Assembly (NCBI GenBank): GCA_022820505.1
Contig: JAJEFK010000032.1
Span: 1-64,000 of the forward strand
Source: Acidimicrobiia bacterium
GTDB taxonomy: Bacteria > Actinomycetota > Acidimicrobiia > Acidimicrobiales > Poriferisodalaceae
Length of the DNA stretch: 64,000 nucleotides
Direction of reading: 5' to 3'
This document shows positions 42,379-50,834 of this stretch, in pieces. Positions within the stretch are counted from its first letter, which is position 1. The number at the start of each line of letters is the position of its first letter. A program made the position numbers and the translations under genes. The notes under the pieces are model-generated. The model saw only the letters and a list, made by a program, of their open reading frames with translations, had not been told where the DNA came from and did no database searches.

Positions 42379-43958
42379 GCGAGACCGACGCCGGCGAGGC
42401 ACCTCGGCGCCGTCGCGGCGGCGGCCGAGCCGGCCGCATCGCCGTCCGCGAAGCAGCACCTGAGCGCGATCGCAGGCCAGTTCGCCCCGGCCTGCCCGCG
42501 GGTCGATTCAAACCCCTGACCGAGAGCGACATGCAGCAGGTGTACGACACAGCGCTCGGGCTGCTCGAAGACGTCGGCATGGGCGATCCCCTCGACGAGT
42601 TCGTCGAGGCGGCGACGCCCGTCGGCGGGTGGGTCGACGACAACGGACGCATTCACCTGCCTCGCGGCGTCGTGGAGCGAGCCATCGAGACGGCGGCCAA
42701 GGAGTGGATCTGGCACGGCTTCGACGACGACCAATCGGTGCACGTGGGTGGCGAGCACGTCTATTTCGGCACGTCAGGCGCCGCGGTGATGATGTACGAC
42801 CACGAGACCGGCACGTTCCGCGATTCGCTCGCGCAGGACGTGTACGACTGCGGCCGCTTGGTCGACACGCTCGACAACCTGCACTTCTACGTGCGCACGG
42901 TGGTGGCACGCGACATGGTCGAGACCCGTGACCTCGACATGACCACTGCATACGCAGTGATGTGCAGCACCACCAAGCCGGGCGGATCGTCGTGGTTCGA
43001 GCCGGAGTGGGTGTACGAGTCGGTCGAGATGTTCGACCTCGTGCTGCGAGGCGAGGGCGAGTTCGCGAAGCGCCCCTTCATCGCGGCCAACAACACGTTC
43101 GTCGTGCCACCGCTGCGCTTTGCCTACGACTCGGCGAGGTGCCTCGTCGCGCAGGTGCGCACGGGCATGCCTATCAACCTGCTGTCGGCGCTGCAGGCCG
43201 GTGCCACTGCGCCTGCGGCGCTCGCTGGCGCTCTGGCGCAGGCGGTGGCCGAGTGTCTCGGGGGGTTGACCTTCGTGAACCTGCTGTCGCCCGGGCATCC
43301 CTGCCTGTTGGGCTTGTGGCCGTTCGTGTCGGACCTGCGCACGGGTGCCATGAGCGGGGGATCGGGCGAGGAAGGAATCCTCAACGCCGCAGCGGCCGAA
43401 GTGGGCCACTGGCTCGGGCTGCCCACCGGTGTGGCGGCGGGAATGACGGACTCCAAGGTGAACGACGCCCAGGCCGGCTATGAGAAGGGCCTGAACGTCG
43501 GGCTGGCCGGCCATGCGGGGGCGAACATCGTCTATGAGTCGGCGGGGATGCTGGCGAGCCTGCTGGCGTGCTCATACGAGGCGCTGGTGATCGACAACGA
43601 CATGCTCGGCGCCATCAACCGCACCGTGCGCGGCATCGAGGTGAACGCCGACACGTTGTCGGCAGAGCTCATCGGCGAAGTCATCGCCGGGCCGGGCCAC
43701 TTCCTGGGCTCGCCGCAGACGCTCGAGCTCATGGAAACCGAGTACCTCTACCCGCTGGTGTCCAACCGGGACACTCCCGAGGACTGGACCGAGGCGGGCA
43801 GCCGGGCCGCGCACGATGTGGCCCACGACCATGTGGTGGCCACGCTCGAGAGCCACTGGCCGTCGCACATCAGCCCCGCCATCGACGCCGCCGTCCGCGA
43901 CGCCTTCCCGATCGGCCTGCAGCCGCAAGGCCCTTCGACCACTGCCGCCGCCTCCTAG
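42375..43958 (+). CDS. Trimethylamine methyltransferase (MttB) family protein, non-pyrrolysine
   Basis: A 527-residue corrinoid-type methyltransferase-family barrel. It has an Arg-rich 45-residue leader, then recognisable family segments near VYFGTSGAAVMMYDHETG, NLLSPGHPCLLGLWPF and AGMTDSKVNDAQAGYEKG. Pyrrolysine-dependent MttB has an in-frame amber codon; here the frame is uninterrupted, as in glycine-betaine methyltransferase MtgB. It would demethylate a quaternary amine, passing the methyl to a corrinoid protein. No corrinoid protein gene is seen in the window. Coupled to the FAD-GcvT gene by a 4-base overlap, which suggests consecutive demethylation steps. Confidence 0.87.
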   Translation: MSETDAGEAPRRRRGGGRAGRIAVREAAPERDRRPVRPGLPAGRFKPLTESDMQQVYDTALGLLEDVGMGDPLDEFVEAATPVGGWVDDNGRIHLPRGVVERAIETAAKEWIWHGFDDDQSVHVGGEHVYFGTSGAAVMMYDHETGTFRDSLAQDVYDCGRLVDTLDNLHFYVRTVVARDMVETRDLDMTTAYAVMCSTTKPGGSSWFEPEWVYESVEMFDLVLRGEGEFAKRPFIAANNTFVVPPLRFAYDSARCLVAQVRTGMPINLLSALQAGATAPAALAGALAQAVAECLGGLTFVNLLSPGHPCLLGLWPFVSDLRTGAMSGGSGEEGILNAAAAEVGHWLGLPTGVAAGMTDSKVNDAQAGYEKGLNVGLAGHAGANIVYESAGMLASLLACSYEALVIDNDMLGAINRTVRGIEVNADTLSAELIGEVIAGPGHFLGSPQTLELMETEYLYPLVSNRDTPEDWTEAGSRAAHDVAHDHVVATLESHWPSHISPAIDAAVRDAFPIGLQPQGPSTTAAAS

Positions 43959-43999
43959 CTCCGGCGTCGCCTGCCGGCTCGGCGTCCTAGCGTGAACCT

Positions 44000-44521
44000 G
44001 TGACTGGCTCGGGCGATCTCAATGTGGTGCTCACGGGGTTCATGGGGACAGGAAAAACCACCGTGGGCCGGTTGGTCGCGCGTGACCTCGGCTGGACATT
44101 CGTCGACACCGACGACGTGATCGTGGTTCGGCACGGACCGATCGACGTCATCTTTGCCGAGCAGGGCGAGGACGCTTTTCGAGCACTTGAGCGCGAGACG
44201 GCCGCTGATGTCGCCCGCAGCCGGCACCACGTCATCGCCACCGGCGGCCGGATGCTGCTCGATCCGGCAAATGCCGATGCGCTGACCGCCACGGGTCGCG
44301 TCTTCTGCCTTGCCGCTAGTGCTGACGAGATCGTCCGCCGCCTGAGAGCCGACGTCGATGGCCCGGTACGGCCGCTGCTTGCAGGCGACGATCCAGCGTC
44401 CGCAGTAGCCCGCCTCCTGAACGAACGGGCAGCGGGATACGGGCAATTCGAGCAGGTCCACACTGCGGGCCGCTCACCGCAGGACATAGCAACAGACATC
44501 ATCGACCGCCTCGAAGCCTGA
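44000..44521 (+). CDS. Shikimate-kinase-like P-loop kinase
   Basis: The 173-residue protein has the nucleoside-monophosphate-kinase fold. The P-loop is GFMGTGKT at residues 13-20, D37/D39 in VDTDDV bind magnesium and substrate, R61 is in FRALERE, and GGR follows at 82-84. These are the key residues of shikimate kinase, which phosphorylates shikimate on the way to chorismate. It is not beside other aromatic amino-acid genes, so it may be a second kinase with a related substrate. The GTG start at 44000 suits the family start. Confidence 0.75.
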   Translation: MTGSGDLNVVLTGFMGTGKTTVGRLVARDLGWTFVDTDDVIVVRHGPIDVIFAEQGEDAFRALERETAADVARSRHHVIATGGRMLLDPANADALTATGRVFCLAASADEIVRRLRADVDGPVRPLLAGDDPASAVARLLNERAAGYGQFEQVHTAGRSPQDIATDIIDRLEA

Positions 44522-44577
44522 CTTGCGACAGCGCCGGTCGACCGGCTGTCGACTACCGGCGAATCGTCGAGAGGCGT

Positions 44578-45801
44578 TCAGTCGGAGGCGATAACGCCGC
44601 GTTCGGCCAGGTCGGTGATCTCGCTTTCGTCGAGGCCGAGCAGGTCGCCCAGCAGGGCGGCGGTGTGCTCACCGGCTCGTGGCGCGGGGCCGCGCACGCC
44701 CACGTCGGGGGAGTTGTGCATGCGGAACGGTGCGGCGATCGTCTCGAAGTCGCCGGCCTCCGGGTGGTGAATGGTCTCGAAGGCGCCGGTTGCGCGCACC
44801 TGCGGATCCTGAGCTGCTTGCGCCGTGTCGTTGATCGGCGCCCAGATGCAGCGGTGCTCATCCAGGCGAGGCATCCAGTATTCGGACGGCTGTGACTTGA
44901 GGGTGTCGTCGATGTCGGCAAGCAGTGCGCGCATTGACCGAAAGCGCTGCCGTCCGGTCTGGTAGTCGGGATTGGACAGCAGGTCCTCGCGCTCGATGGC
45001 TTTGCAGAAGCGCTCCCACGCGTCGCCGGTGTCGGGCATCGTGAAGTGCAGCCAGCGCCCGTCGGCGCATTCGAAGGCTTCGAGCATGGGCGACAGGCCG
45101 CTCTCACGAGGACGCTCCGTGTTGGGGCGACCGTCCACCAGCGAAGTGGCCATGTCGATGGCGATGGTCCATGTCGCCGTCCGCAGCAGCGAGGACTCCA
45201 CGATCTGTCCCTCGCCGGTCACATCCCGGGCCCGCAGGCCGGCCATGATCGCGCCGAAGAAGGCCAGGCTCGTGGTGTGGTCTCCCTGGCCTGGCCGGGC
45301 GTGCGGCGGGGCGCCTCCGGGAGGCGTGGAGGCGCCGTACAAGCCCGACCGCGAGAAGAAGGCCGTCACGTCGTAGCCCGGCCGGTCGATCTCGTCTCCC
45401 ACTTCGCCGTAGCCCGACAGCACGCCGATGACCAGGTCGGGTTTCAGTGCCAGCAGGTCGTCGGTGCCCAGGCCGAAGCGATCACGGCGCTCGGGCAGCA
45501 GGTTCATGACCACGACATCGGAAGCCGCCACCAGGCGCCGCGCAATCGCTGAGCCGTCGGGGTCTTCCAGATTGAGCTGGATCGACTGCTTGCCGCGGTT
45601 GATGAACTGGAACGCCACGTCGGGGTTGTGTGCGCCCTCGGGCAGCTTCGCCTGCTTCATCAGCCCGCGAATCGGGTCGCCGCCGATGGCTTCCACCTTG
45701 ATCACCTCCGCCCCGAGGTCGGCCATGATCGCCACGGCCGACGGCGCGGCAGCGAAATTGGCGAACTCGACGACGCGGATGCCCTCCAGCGGTGATGTCA
45801 T
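44578..45801 (-). CDS. Family III CoA transferase (CaiB/BaiF type)
   Basis: A 407-residue protein with the interlocked CoA-transferase fold. It begins LEGIRVVEFANFAAAPSAVAIMADLGAEVI (shown here in pieces as the family's first helix region), and the catalytic aspartate is D144 in RPGYDVTAFF. It moves CoA between carboxylic acids. It overlaps the stop of the sucrase/ferredoxin-like gene upstream (ATGA). The donor and acceptor are unknown; carnitine-type CoA transfer would fit the betaine-like theme of the region. Confidence 0.87.
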   Translation of the reverse strand: MTSPLEGIRVVEFANFAAAPSAVAIMADLGAEVIKVEAIGGDPIRGLMKQAKLPEGAHNPDVAFQFINRGKQSIQLNLEDPDGSAIARRLVAASDVVVMNLLPERRDRFGLGTDDLLALKPDLVIGVLSGYGEVGDEIDRPGYDVTAFFSRSGLYGASTPPGGAPPHARPGQGDHTTSLAFFGAIMAGLRARDVTGEGQIVESSLLRTATWTIAIDMATSLVDGRPNTERPRESGLSPMLEAFECADGRWLHFTMPDTGDAWERFCKAIEREDLLSNPDYQTGRQRFRSMRALLADIDDTLKSQPSEYWMPRLDEHRCIWAPINDTAQAAQDPQVRATGAFETIHHPEAGDFETIAAPFRMHNSPDVGVRGPAPRAGEHTAALLGDLLGLDESEITDLAERGVIASD

Positions 45802-46892
45802 TTCGATGTCTCCCAGATATCGGTGACTGTGAATTCTGTCGCGGGCTTGGCGGGGAGACCGCCGAGCGCCCGGCACGCGATGGTCGGCACGGTCCGGCCG
45901 GCCTCCACCGACACCCTCCATGCTCGTTCAGCCTCAGCCGCCACGACATCGACGTCCCAGCCGGTTCCCGAAGGCCGAAAGCGAACCTGGCGAGCTATGT
46001 GCTCGAGCGGCCAGCCGACCTGTGCGAATACCGCACGCTCGGCCACCTGTGCGGGCCCTGTCGGCGCACCCCACCATCCCCGGCAGCGCGATGCCATGGC
46101 AGTTGCATCGGCGGTTTGGTCCAAGATCGTGGCGATCTCGCCTGCTTCGACGCCGGCCCACATGCGACCGTCGGGCAGCGTCATCGCCGTCGGAGCGAAT
46201 CGGTGGCCTCCGGTGTGGCTGACGCGGTACACGGCGACCCGCCCGCCAGCGGTCGGTGCACCGGCATAGGGCTCGTTGACATCTGCAGCTCGGTAGGCGC
46301 GCAACACGGCCTCGAAGTCGGCCGCGAGGCGTGTGCCCTCGCTGCCGCAGCACACGTCATGGCTGCCTTGAGTGCAGATGAGCACCGCCCGTTCGTTCTC
46401 GGCGTAGCCGACCGAGGCAAACCCGGCTCCTTGCGGTACTGGGTCTGCAGGCGATTGTTCCCCGAGGTGGGCGAAGAGCTGGCGGAGTCCGTCGGGGCCG
46501 TTGGCGTCGAAGTAGGCCGATTGCGTGCCCGCTCCGGCCCGCCAGTGCAGGGCCACAGGGATCCTGTCGTGTGTATCGCGCTCGTGGGGCGGCACCACCG
46601 CGAGCACCCGGGTCAGGCCTGCGTGCAGCTCCATCATGGGCGTGAAGCCCTCGAGCAATCCGCTCGCGAAGACCGGCTTCGGCCAGGGCAGCGGCGTTTC
46701 CACCAGTGCCACGGCATCGGCCGAGATTGCGGTGCCGCCGGGATCGGTGCCGATGGCAGCCGCGTGCGCCGAGCATCGCGGTGCGTCCTCGGCGGCGGGC
46801 AGCAACGCCAGCACGTCGGCCTCGAGCGGCGGCATCGCTGGAGAGCCGGGCGGCGCAGGTGTGAGCGCCGCTGCGTCGGGTACCGATGCCAC
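45798..46892 (-). CDS. Sucrase/ferredoxin-like (Apd1-type) iron-sulfur protein
   Basis: A 364-residue protein with a thioredoxin-like ferredoxin region: CTQGSHDVCCGSEGT and, about 45 residues later, RVSHTGGHRFAPTAMTLPDGRMW. The cysteines and histidines of this family bind a [2Fe-2S] cluster with His ligands in Apd1-like proteins. Its redox partner is unknown. Coupled to the CoA transferase by a four-base overlap and divergent from the FMN glutamate-synthase-like gene. Confidence 0.78.
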   Translation of the reverse strand: MASVPDAAALTPAPPGSPAMPPLEADVLALLPAAEDAPRCSAHAAAIGTDPGGTAISADAVALVETPLPWPKPVFASGLLEGFTPMMELHAGLTRVLAVVPPHERDTHDRIPVALHWRAGAGTQSAYFDANGPDGLRQLFAHLGEQSPADPVPQGAGFASVGYAENERAVLICTQGSHDVCCGSEGTRLAADFEAVLRAYRAADVNEPYAGAPTAGGRVAVYRVSHTGGHRFAPTAMTLPDGRMWAGVEAGEIATILDQTADATAMASRCRGWWGAPTGPAQVAERAVFAQVGWPLEHIARQVRFRPSGTGWDVDVVAAEAERAWRVSVEAGRTVPTIACRALGGLPAKPATEFTVTDIWETSK

Positions 46893-46942
46893 CGGGCCAG
46901 CATAGGAATCTCTGCCCGACCGGGCCGCGGTAGGTTCGGGTC

Positions 46943-48526
46943 GTGCCGTGGTGGCTGTGGGGGCTGATCGTCATCGGGGCGCTTCTGGTGCTGACGTTCA
47001 TTCACGACAGCTTCCAGAAGCGGCACTCGATCCTGCGCACCTATCCGGTCATCGGCCATCTGCGCTTCCTGCTGGAGAAGATCGGCCCCGAGCTGCGCCA
47101 GTACATCGTCGCTCACAACGAGGAAGAGCGGCCCTTCAACAGGGACGAGCGACGCTGGGTGTACTCGACGGCCAAGCAGCAGAACACCTATTTCGGATTC
47201 GGCACCGACGACGAAATCGACAAGCCCGGTCACATCACGTTCCGCCACAGCCCGTTCCCGCTGGGCCGCACCGTGCCGACCGATGCACCCCTGGGGTGCG
47301 GCAAGATCATGGGAGCCTGGCGGGACCGCGACAAGGCGTTCCGGCCGGCGTCGATCGTGAATGTGTCGGCCATGAGCTTCGGGTCGCTGTCGGGCACGGC
47401 GATCGAAGCGCTCAACCGCGGGGCGGAGCTGGCCGGCTGCATGCACAACACCGGCGAGGGCGGAGTCTCGAAGTACCACCGCAGCGGCGGCGATCTGGTC
47501 TTCCAGATGGGGACGGGTTACTTCGGGTGCCGCAACCCCGATGGCACGTTCTCGATGGACCGCCTGCTGGAAACCGTCGAGGGGGCGCCGGTCCGATCCA
47601 TCGAGGTGAAGCTGTCCCAGGGGGCGAAGCCCGGCGTGGGCGGTCTGCTGCCCGGGGCAAAGGTGAGCCCCGAGATCGCCGAGGCACGCGGCGTGCCCGT
47701 CGGCAGAGACGTGGTGAGCCCCAGCCGCCATTCGGCGTTCGGCAGCGTGGCCGAACTAGTGGACTTCGTGGAGGAGGTGGCCGGGGCGACCGGGCTGCCG
47801 GTGGGCATCAAGTCGGCGGTGGGCCAGGAAGCCTTCTGGACCGAGCTGGCCCAGCACATGGCCGAGACCCGCCGCGGACCCGACTTCGTCACCGTGGACG
47901 GCGCAGAGGGGGGAACAGGTGCAGGACCGCTGGTGTTCACCGATCACGTCGCACTGCCGTTCTGGCGGGCGTTCGGCATCGTGCACCGGGCGTTCGGCGA
48001 GGCCGGGCTGACAGACCAGATCGTGATGATCGGATCCGCCAAGCTGGGCTTTCCGGCCCCCGCGGCACTGGCGTTCAACATCGGGGTCGATATGATCGGT
48101 GTGGCTCGCGAGCCGATGATGGCGATCGGCTGCATCCAGGCGCAGCGCTGCCACACCGACCACTGCCCGACTGGCGTGGCGACGCAGAACAACTGGCTCT
48201 CTCGCGGCCTCGATCCGACCCTCAAGAGCGTCCGGCTGGCGAACTATGTCATCGGGTTGCGCAAGGAGCTGTTCAGGCTGGCCGATGCCTGCGGCGTCGA
48301 GCACCCGGGCCTCATCGGTGGCGACAACGTCAACGTGGTGAGCCCCTTCGGCGACCTCATACCTGCCCACCACGCCTTCGGCGTGACCCCCGAGCGCACC
48401 CACAGCCCGGCCCGCATCGCCGGCCTGCTGGATGCGGTGAGCGCCCGTACAGCAGACGGCGCGCAAGCCGACGCCGAAGCGCTGGCAGACTCTCCCGCAT
48501 CGGAATCGTCAGCAGACGCCGCCTAG
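46943..48526 (+). CDS. FMN-binding glutamate-synthase-domain protein, membrane anchored
   Basis: A 527-residue protein with one N-terminal membrane span (WWLWGLIVIGALLVLTFI) followed by the FMN-binding barrel of glutamate synthase (SIVNVSAMSFGSLSGTAIEAL, NTGEGGVSKYH, VDGAEGGTGAGP). It has a cysteine cluster near CIQAQRCHTDHCPTGVATQ, which resembles the [3Fe-4S] region. Stand-alone forms are often linked to N-methylglutamate synthase or other glutamate reactions. With the methylated-amine genes, an N-methylglutamate role is tempting but unproven. The GTG at 46943 is the start. The C-terminal 40 residues are Ala/Asp-rich. Confidence 0.82.
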   Translation: MPWWLWGLIVIGALLVLTFIHDSFQKRHSILRTYPVIGHLRFLLEKIGPELRQYIVAHNEEERPFNRDERRWVYSTAKQQNTYFGFGTDDEIDKPGHITFRHSPFPLGRTVPTDAPLGCGKIMGAWRDRDKAFRPASIVNVSAMSFGSLSGTAIEALNRGAELAGCMHNTGEGGVSKYHRSGGDLVFQMGTGYFGCRNPDGTFSMDRLLETVEGAPVRSIEVKLSQGAKPGVGGLLPGAKVSPEIAEARGVPVGRDVVSPSRHSAFGSVAELVDFVEEVAGATGLPVGIKSAVGQEAFWTELAQHMAETRRGPDFVTVDGAEGGTGAGPLVFTDHVALPFWRAFGIVHRAFGEAGLTDQIVMIGSAKLGFPAPAALAFNIGVDMIGVAREPMMAIGCIQAQRCHTDHCPTGVATQNNWLSRGLDPTLKSVRLANYVIGLRKELFRLADACGVEHPGLIGGDNVNVVSPFGDLIPAHHAFGVTPERTHSPARIAGLLDAVSARTADGAQADAEALADSPASESSADAA

Positions 48527-48563
48527 CCGCAGCCAAACCCGGCGTTCTCGTCGAGGAGGAGCC

Positions 48564-49415
48564 ATGAGTCGCCCCTACGGCCACCCGATCCAGGCCAGCT
48601 CGCATGCCGCCGAGCGCATCACCGACGAGCACAAGGCGGTGTTCGCGGCAGACGGCGTGGTGAAGGTGACCCATGCGGTGTCGGACGCGTGGGTCGAACG
48701 GGTGCTCGACGTGGCCGACCAGCAGCTACGCGAGCCCGGCAAGTGGGTGTCAGACACAAATCCAGGAGCGCCGGAGAACCGGCTGTTCACGAGCCGGTAC
48801 CGGTGGGAGATCGACCCGGTCATCGGTGATTTCGTCTTCAACTCGGGCATGGCGCAGATGGCCGCGGCGCTGATGGGTTCGGACACTGCGCGCTTCTACT
48901 TCGACCACCTGCTCATCAAGGAGCCACGCACCGCCAACCCCACGCCGTGGCATCAGGACATCCCCTACTGGCCCTTCCTGGGCAAGCAGATCTGCTCGGC
49001 GTGGGTGGCGATGACGCCGGTCACCGTGGCGGAGAGCTCGCTCGAGTTCGTGCGCGGCTCGCACAGCTGGGATGCCTACTACGCGCCGGAATCCTTCGAC
49101 GGCAAGAAGGGCTTCATGGCCGACTTCGAGGGCGAGAAGATGCCCGACGTGGAGGCCGACCGGGCCGCGTACGACATCATCGGGTTCGACGTCGAGCCCG
49201 GAGATGCGCTGTTCTTCTCGTCGTGGATCATCCACGGCTCGCCGGGCAATGCCGGCGACCACCGGCGGGTGGCCTTGTCCACCCGCTGGCTGGGCGACGA
49301 CGCGGTGTGGTACCCCCATGCGGGGTGCGATCCCATCGTGGGCGACGACGACACAACCGCGGTCGCCGGCGAGTATCCCGGCGACAACGACAAGTTCCCC
49401 CTCGTCGCCGCGTAG
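48564..49415 (+). CDS. Phytanoyl-CoA dioxygenase-family Fe(II)/2-oxoglutarate oxygenase
   Basis: A 283-residue jelly-roll oxygenase. The iron ligands are H130 and D132 (PWHQDIPYW) and H224 (WIIHGSPGN), and the 2-oxoglutarate arginine is probably in RRVALSTRW. It hydroxylates an unactivated carbon while turning 2-oxoglutarate and O2 into succinate and CO2. GAGGAG upstream supports the ATG at 48564. Members near amine genes often act on betaine-like or ectoine-like substrates; the substrate here is unknown. Confidence 0.9.
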   Translation: MSRPYGHPIQASSHAAERITDEHKAVFAADGVVKVTHAVSDAWVERVLDVADQQLREPGKWVSDTNPGAPENRLFTSRYRWEIDPVIGDFVFNSGMAQMAAALMGSDTARFYFDHLLIKEPRTANPTPWHQDIPYWPFLGKQICSAWVAMTPVTVAESSLEFVRGSHSWDAYYAPESFDGKKGFMADFEGEKMPDVEADRAAYDIIGFDVEPGDALFFSSWIIHGSPGNAGDHRRVALSTRWLGDDAVWYPHAGCDPIVGDDDTTAVAGEYPGDNDKFPLVAA

Positions 49416-49475
49416 AGCAGTCGCCGTGCCCGAATGGGTCACGGGTGCCGGTGGCAGTGCGAGTAGTTTCGGGGT

Positions 49476-50060
49476 ATGGACTATCCGGCTTCTTTAACTG
49501 TCCAGCCCTCAGAGCGCGTGGCGAACTGGCGTCCATTGGTCCACTGGATCATGCTGATCCCGCACTTTGTGGTCCTCGCCGTGTTCCACGTCGTGGCTTG
49601 GCTGCTCGCGATCTTGACCATGCTCGTGATTCTCGTCACCGGCAAGCTGCCGGCAGGCATCGCGAGCTTCCAAGCGATGTACATCCGCTACTACCCCCGT
49701 GTGCTGTCGTACGTGCACATCATCCACGACCAGTACCCGCCATTCGAATTCCCCTCGTCGGAGGAGGATCCGGGCGGTTCGCCGGTGGCGGTGAATGTCG
49801 CAGTGGAGCCGGGGAACCGCAATCGTCTGGCAGCACTGTTCCGTCCGATCTACGGGCTGCCGCAGATCGTCTTCGTCACCCTCTACTCGTATCTCGTCGT
49901 CGCAGTGGTGACGATCGCCTACTTCATCATCCTGTTCACCGGCCGCTGGCCTGCAGGCATGCGCGATTTCGTGATCGGGTTCTACCGGGTCCATGCGCGC
50001 TACCTGACCTTCATCTACATGCTGACCGACAAGTACCCGCCCTTCAGCACCGCCGAATAG
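49476..50060 (+). CDS. DUF4389 membrane protein, first of a tandem pair
   Basis: A 194-residue membrane protein of the DUF4389 family with about four hydrophobic segments and repeated family marks: LPAGIASFQAMYIRYYPRV and WPAGMRDFVIGFYRVHARY, each before a Y-P-P-F. The next gene is the same length and clearly homologous. Function of the family is unknown. Confidence 0.8.
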   Translation: MDYPASLTVQPSERVANWRPLVHWIMLIPHFVVLAVFHVVAWLLAILTMLVILVTGKLPAGIASFQAMYIRYYPRVLSYVHIIHDQYPPFEFPSSEEDPGGSPVAVNVAVEPGNRNRLAALFRPIYGLPQIVFVTLYSYLVVAVVTIAYFIILFTGRWPAGMRDFVIGFYRVHARYLTFIYMLTDKYPPFSTAE

Positions 50061-50127
50061 GCCCAACCCCCCGCCCCTCGCCGGGCGATGCCCGGACTGA
50101 TCCGAGCCTCCAAGTAGGTTCGGCGGC

Positions 50128-50712
50128 ATGGCTTACCCGGCTTCCGTCACCGTCGAGTCACCGGAGCGGATCGCCAACTGGCGACCCTTGGTGCACTGGC
50201 TGCTGCTGATCCCGCACCTGATCATCTTCGAGATCCTGCAGCACATCGCGTGGCTGCTGAACCTGTTCGGCTGGATCGCCATCGTGTTCACCGGCAAGAT
50301 GCCCAAGGGCTTGGCGGATTTCCAGTCCATGTACTTGCGCTACAGCATCCGGCTGTACGCCTACTTCGACTGTCTGCACGAGCGCTACCCGCCGTTCGAG
50401 TTCGACATGTCTGCACCCGAGCCCGGAGGCACTCCGGTCGCTGTCGACATCGAGCCTCAGCTCACCGACCGCAACCGGCTCACGGTCGCATTCCGGCTGA
50501 TCCTGGTGATTCCGGCCCTGATCTTCACTGCGATCACCGGTCTCATCACAGCGGTGCTGGTCGTGCTCGGCTTCTTCGCAGTGCTGTTCACCGGCCGCTG
50601 GCCCGACGGAATGCGCGGGTGGGTCGTCTCGTGGTTCGGTGTGAACCTGCGCATGAACGCGTATCTGCACCTGCTGACCGATCAGTACCCGCCGTTCAGC
50701 CTCGACGCCTGA
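50128..50712 (+). CDS. DUF4389 membrane protein, second of a tandem pair
   Basis: The 194-residue paralogue of the gene at 49476. Its marks are MPKGLADFQSMYLRYSIRL and WPDGMRGWVVSWFGVNLRM with the same Y-P-P-F ends and four hydrophobic segments. The pair probably arose by tandem duplication. The two products may form a heteromeric membrane complex. Confidence 0.8.
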   Translation: MAYPASVTVESPERIANWRPLVHWLLLIPHLIIFEILQHIAWLLNLFGWIAIVFTGKMPKGLADFQSMYLRYSIRLYAYFDCLHERYPPFEFDMSAPEPGGTPVAVDIEPQLTDRNRLTVAFRLILVIPALIFTAITGLITAVLVVLGFFAVLFTGRWPDGMRGWVVSWFGVNLRMNAYLHLLTDQYPPFSLDA

Positions 50713-50834
50713 TCCGTCAGTTGGGCGGCGGGCCGCGGCGGCGCCGAACTCAGGACCTCCTGCACGTCGGGCGGCTGGCGCCACCGCAGGGCTACCGTGC
50801 GGGCGATGAGCGAGGCCCGAGGTGAGTGACTGCC

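Noticed and set aside
42375..43958. Possible pyrrolysine-containing methyltransferase
   Set aside because: No in-frame amber codon is present; the reading frame is complete without one.
46948..48567. Alternative frame across the glutamate-synthase-like gene
   Set aside because: It is a mirror of the true gene in a shifted frame, with the Arg/Pro-rich composition of shadow frames.
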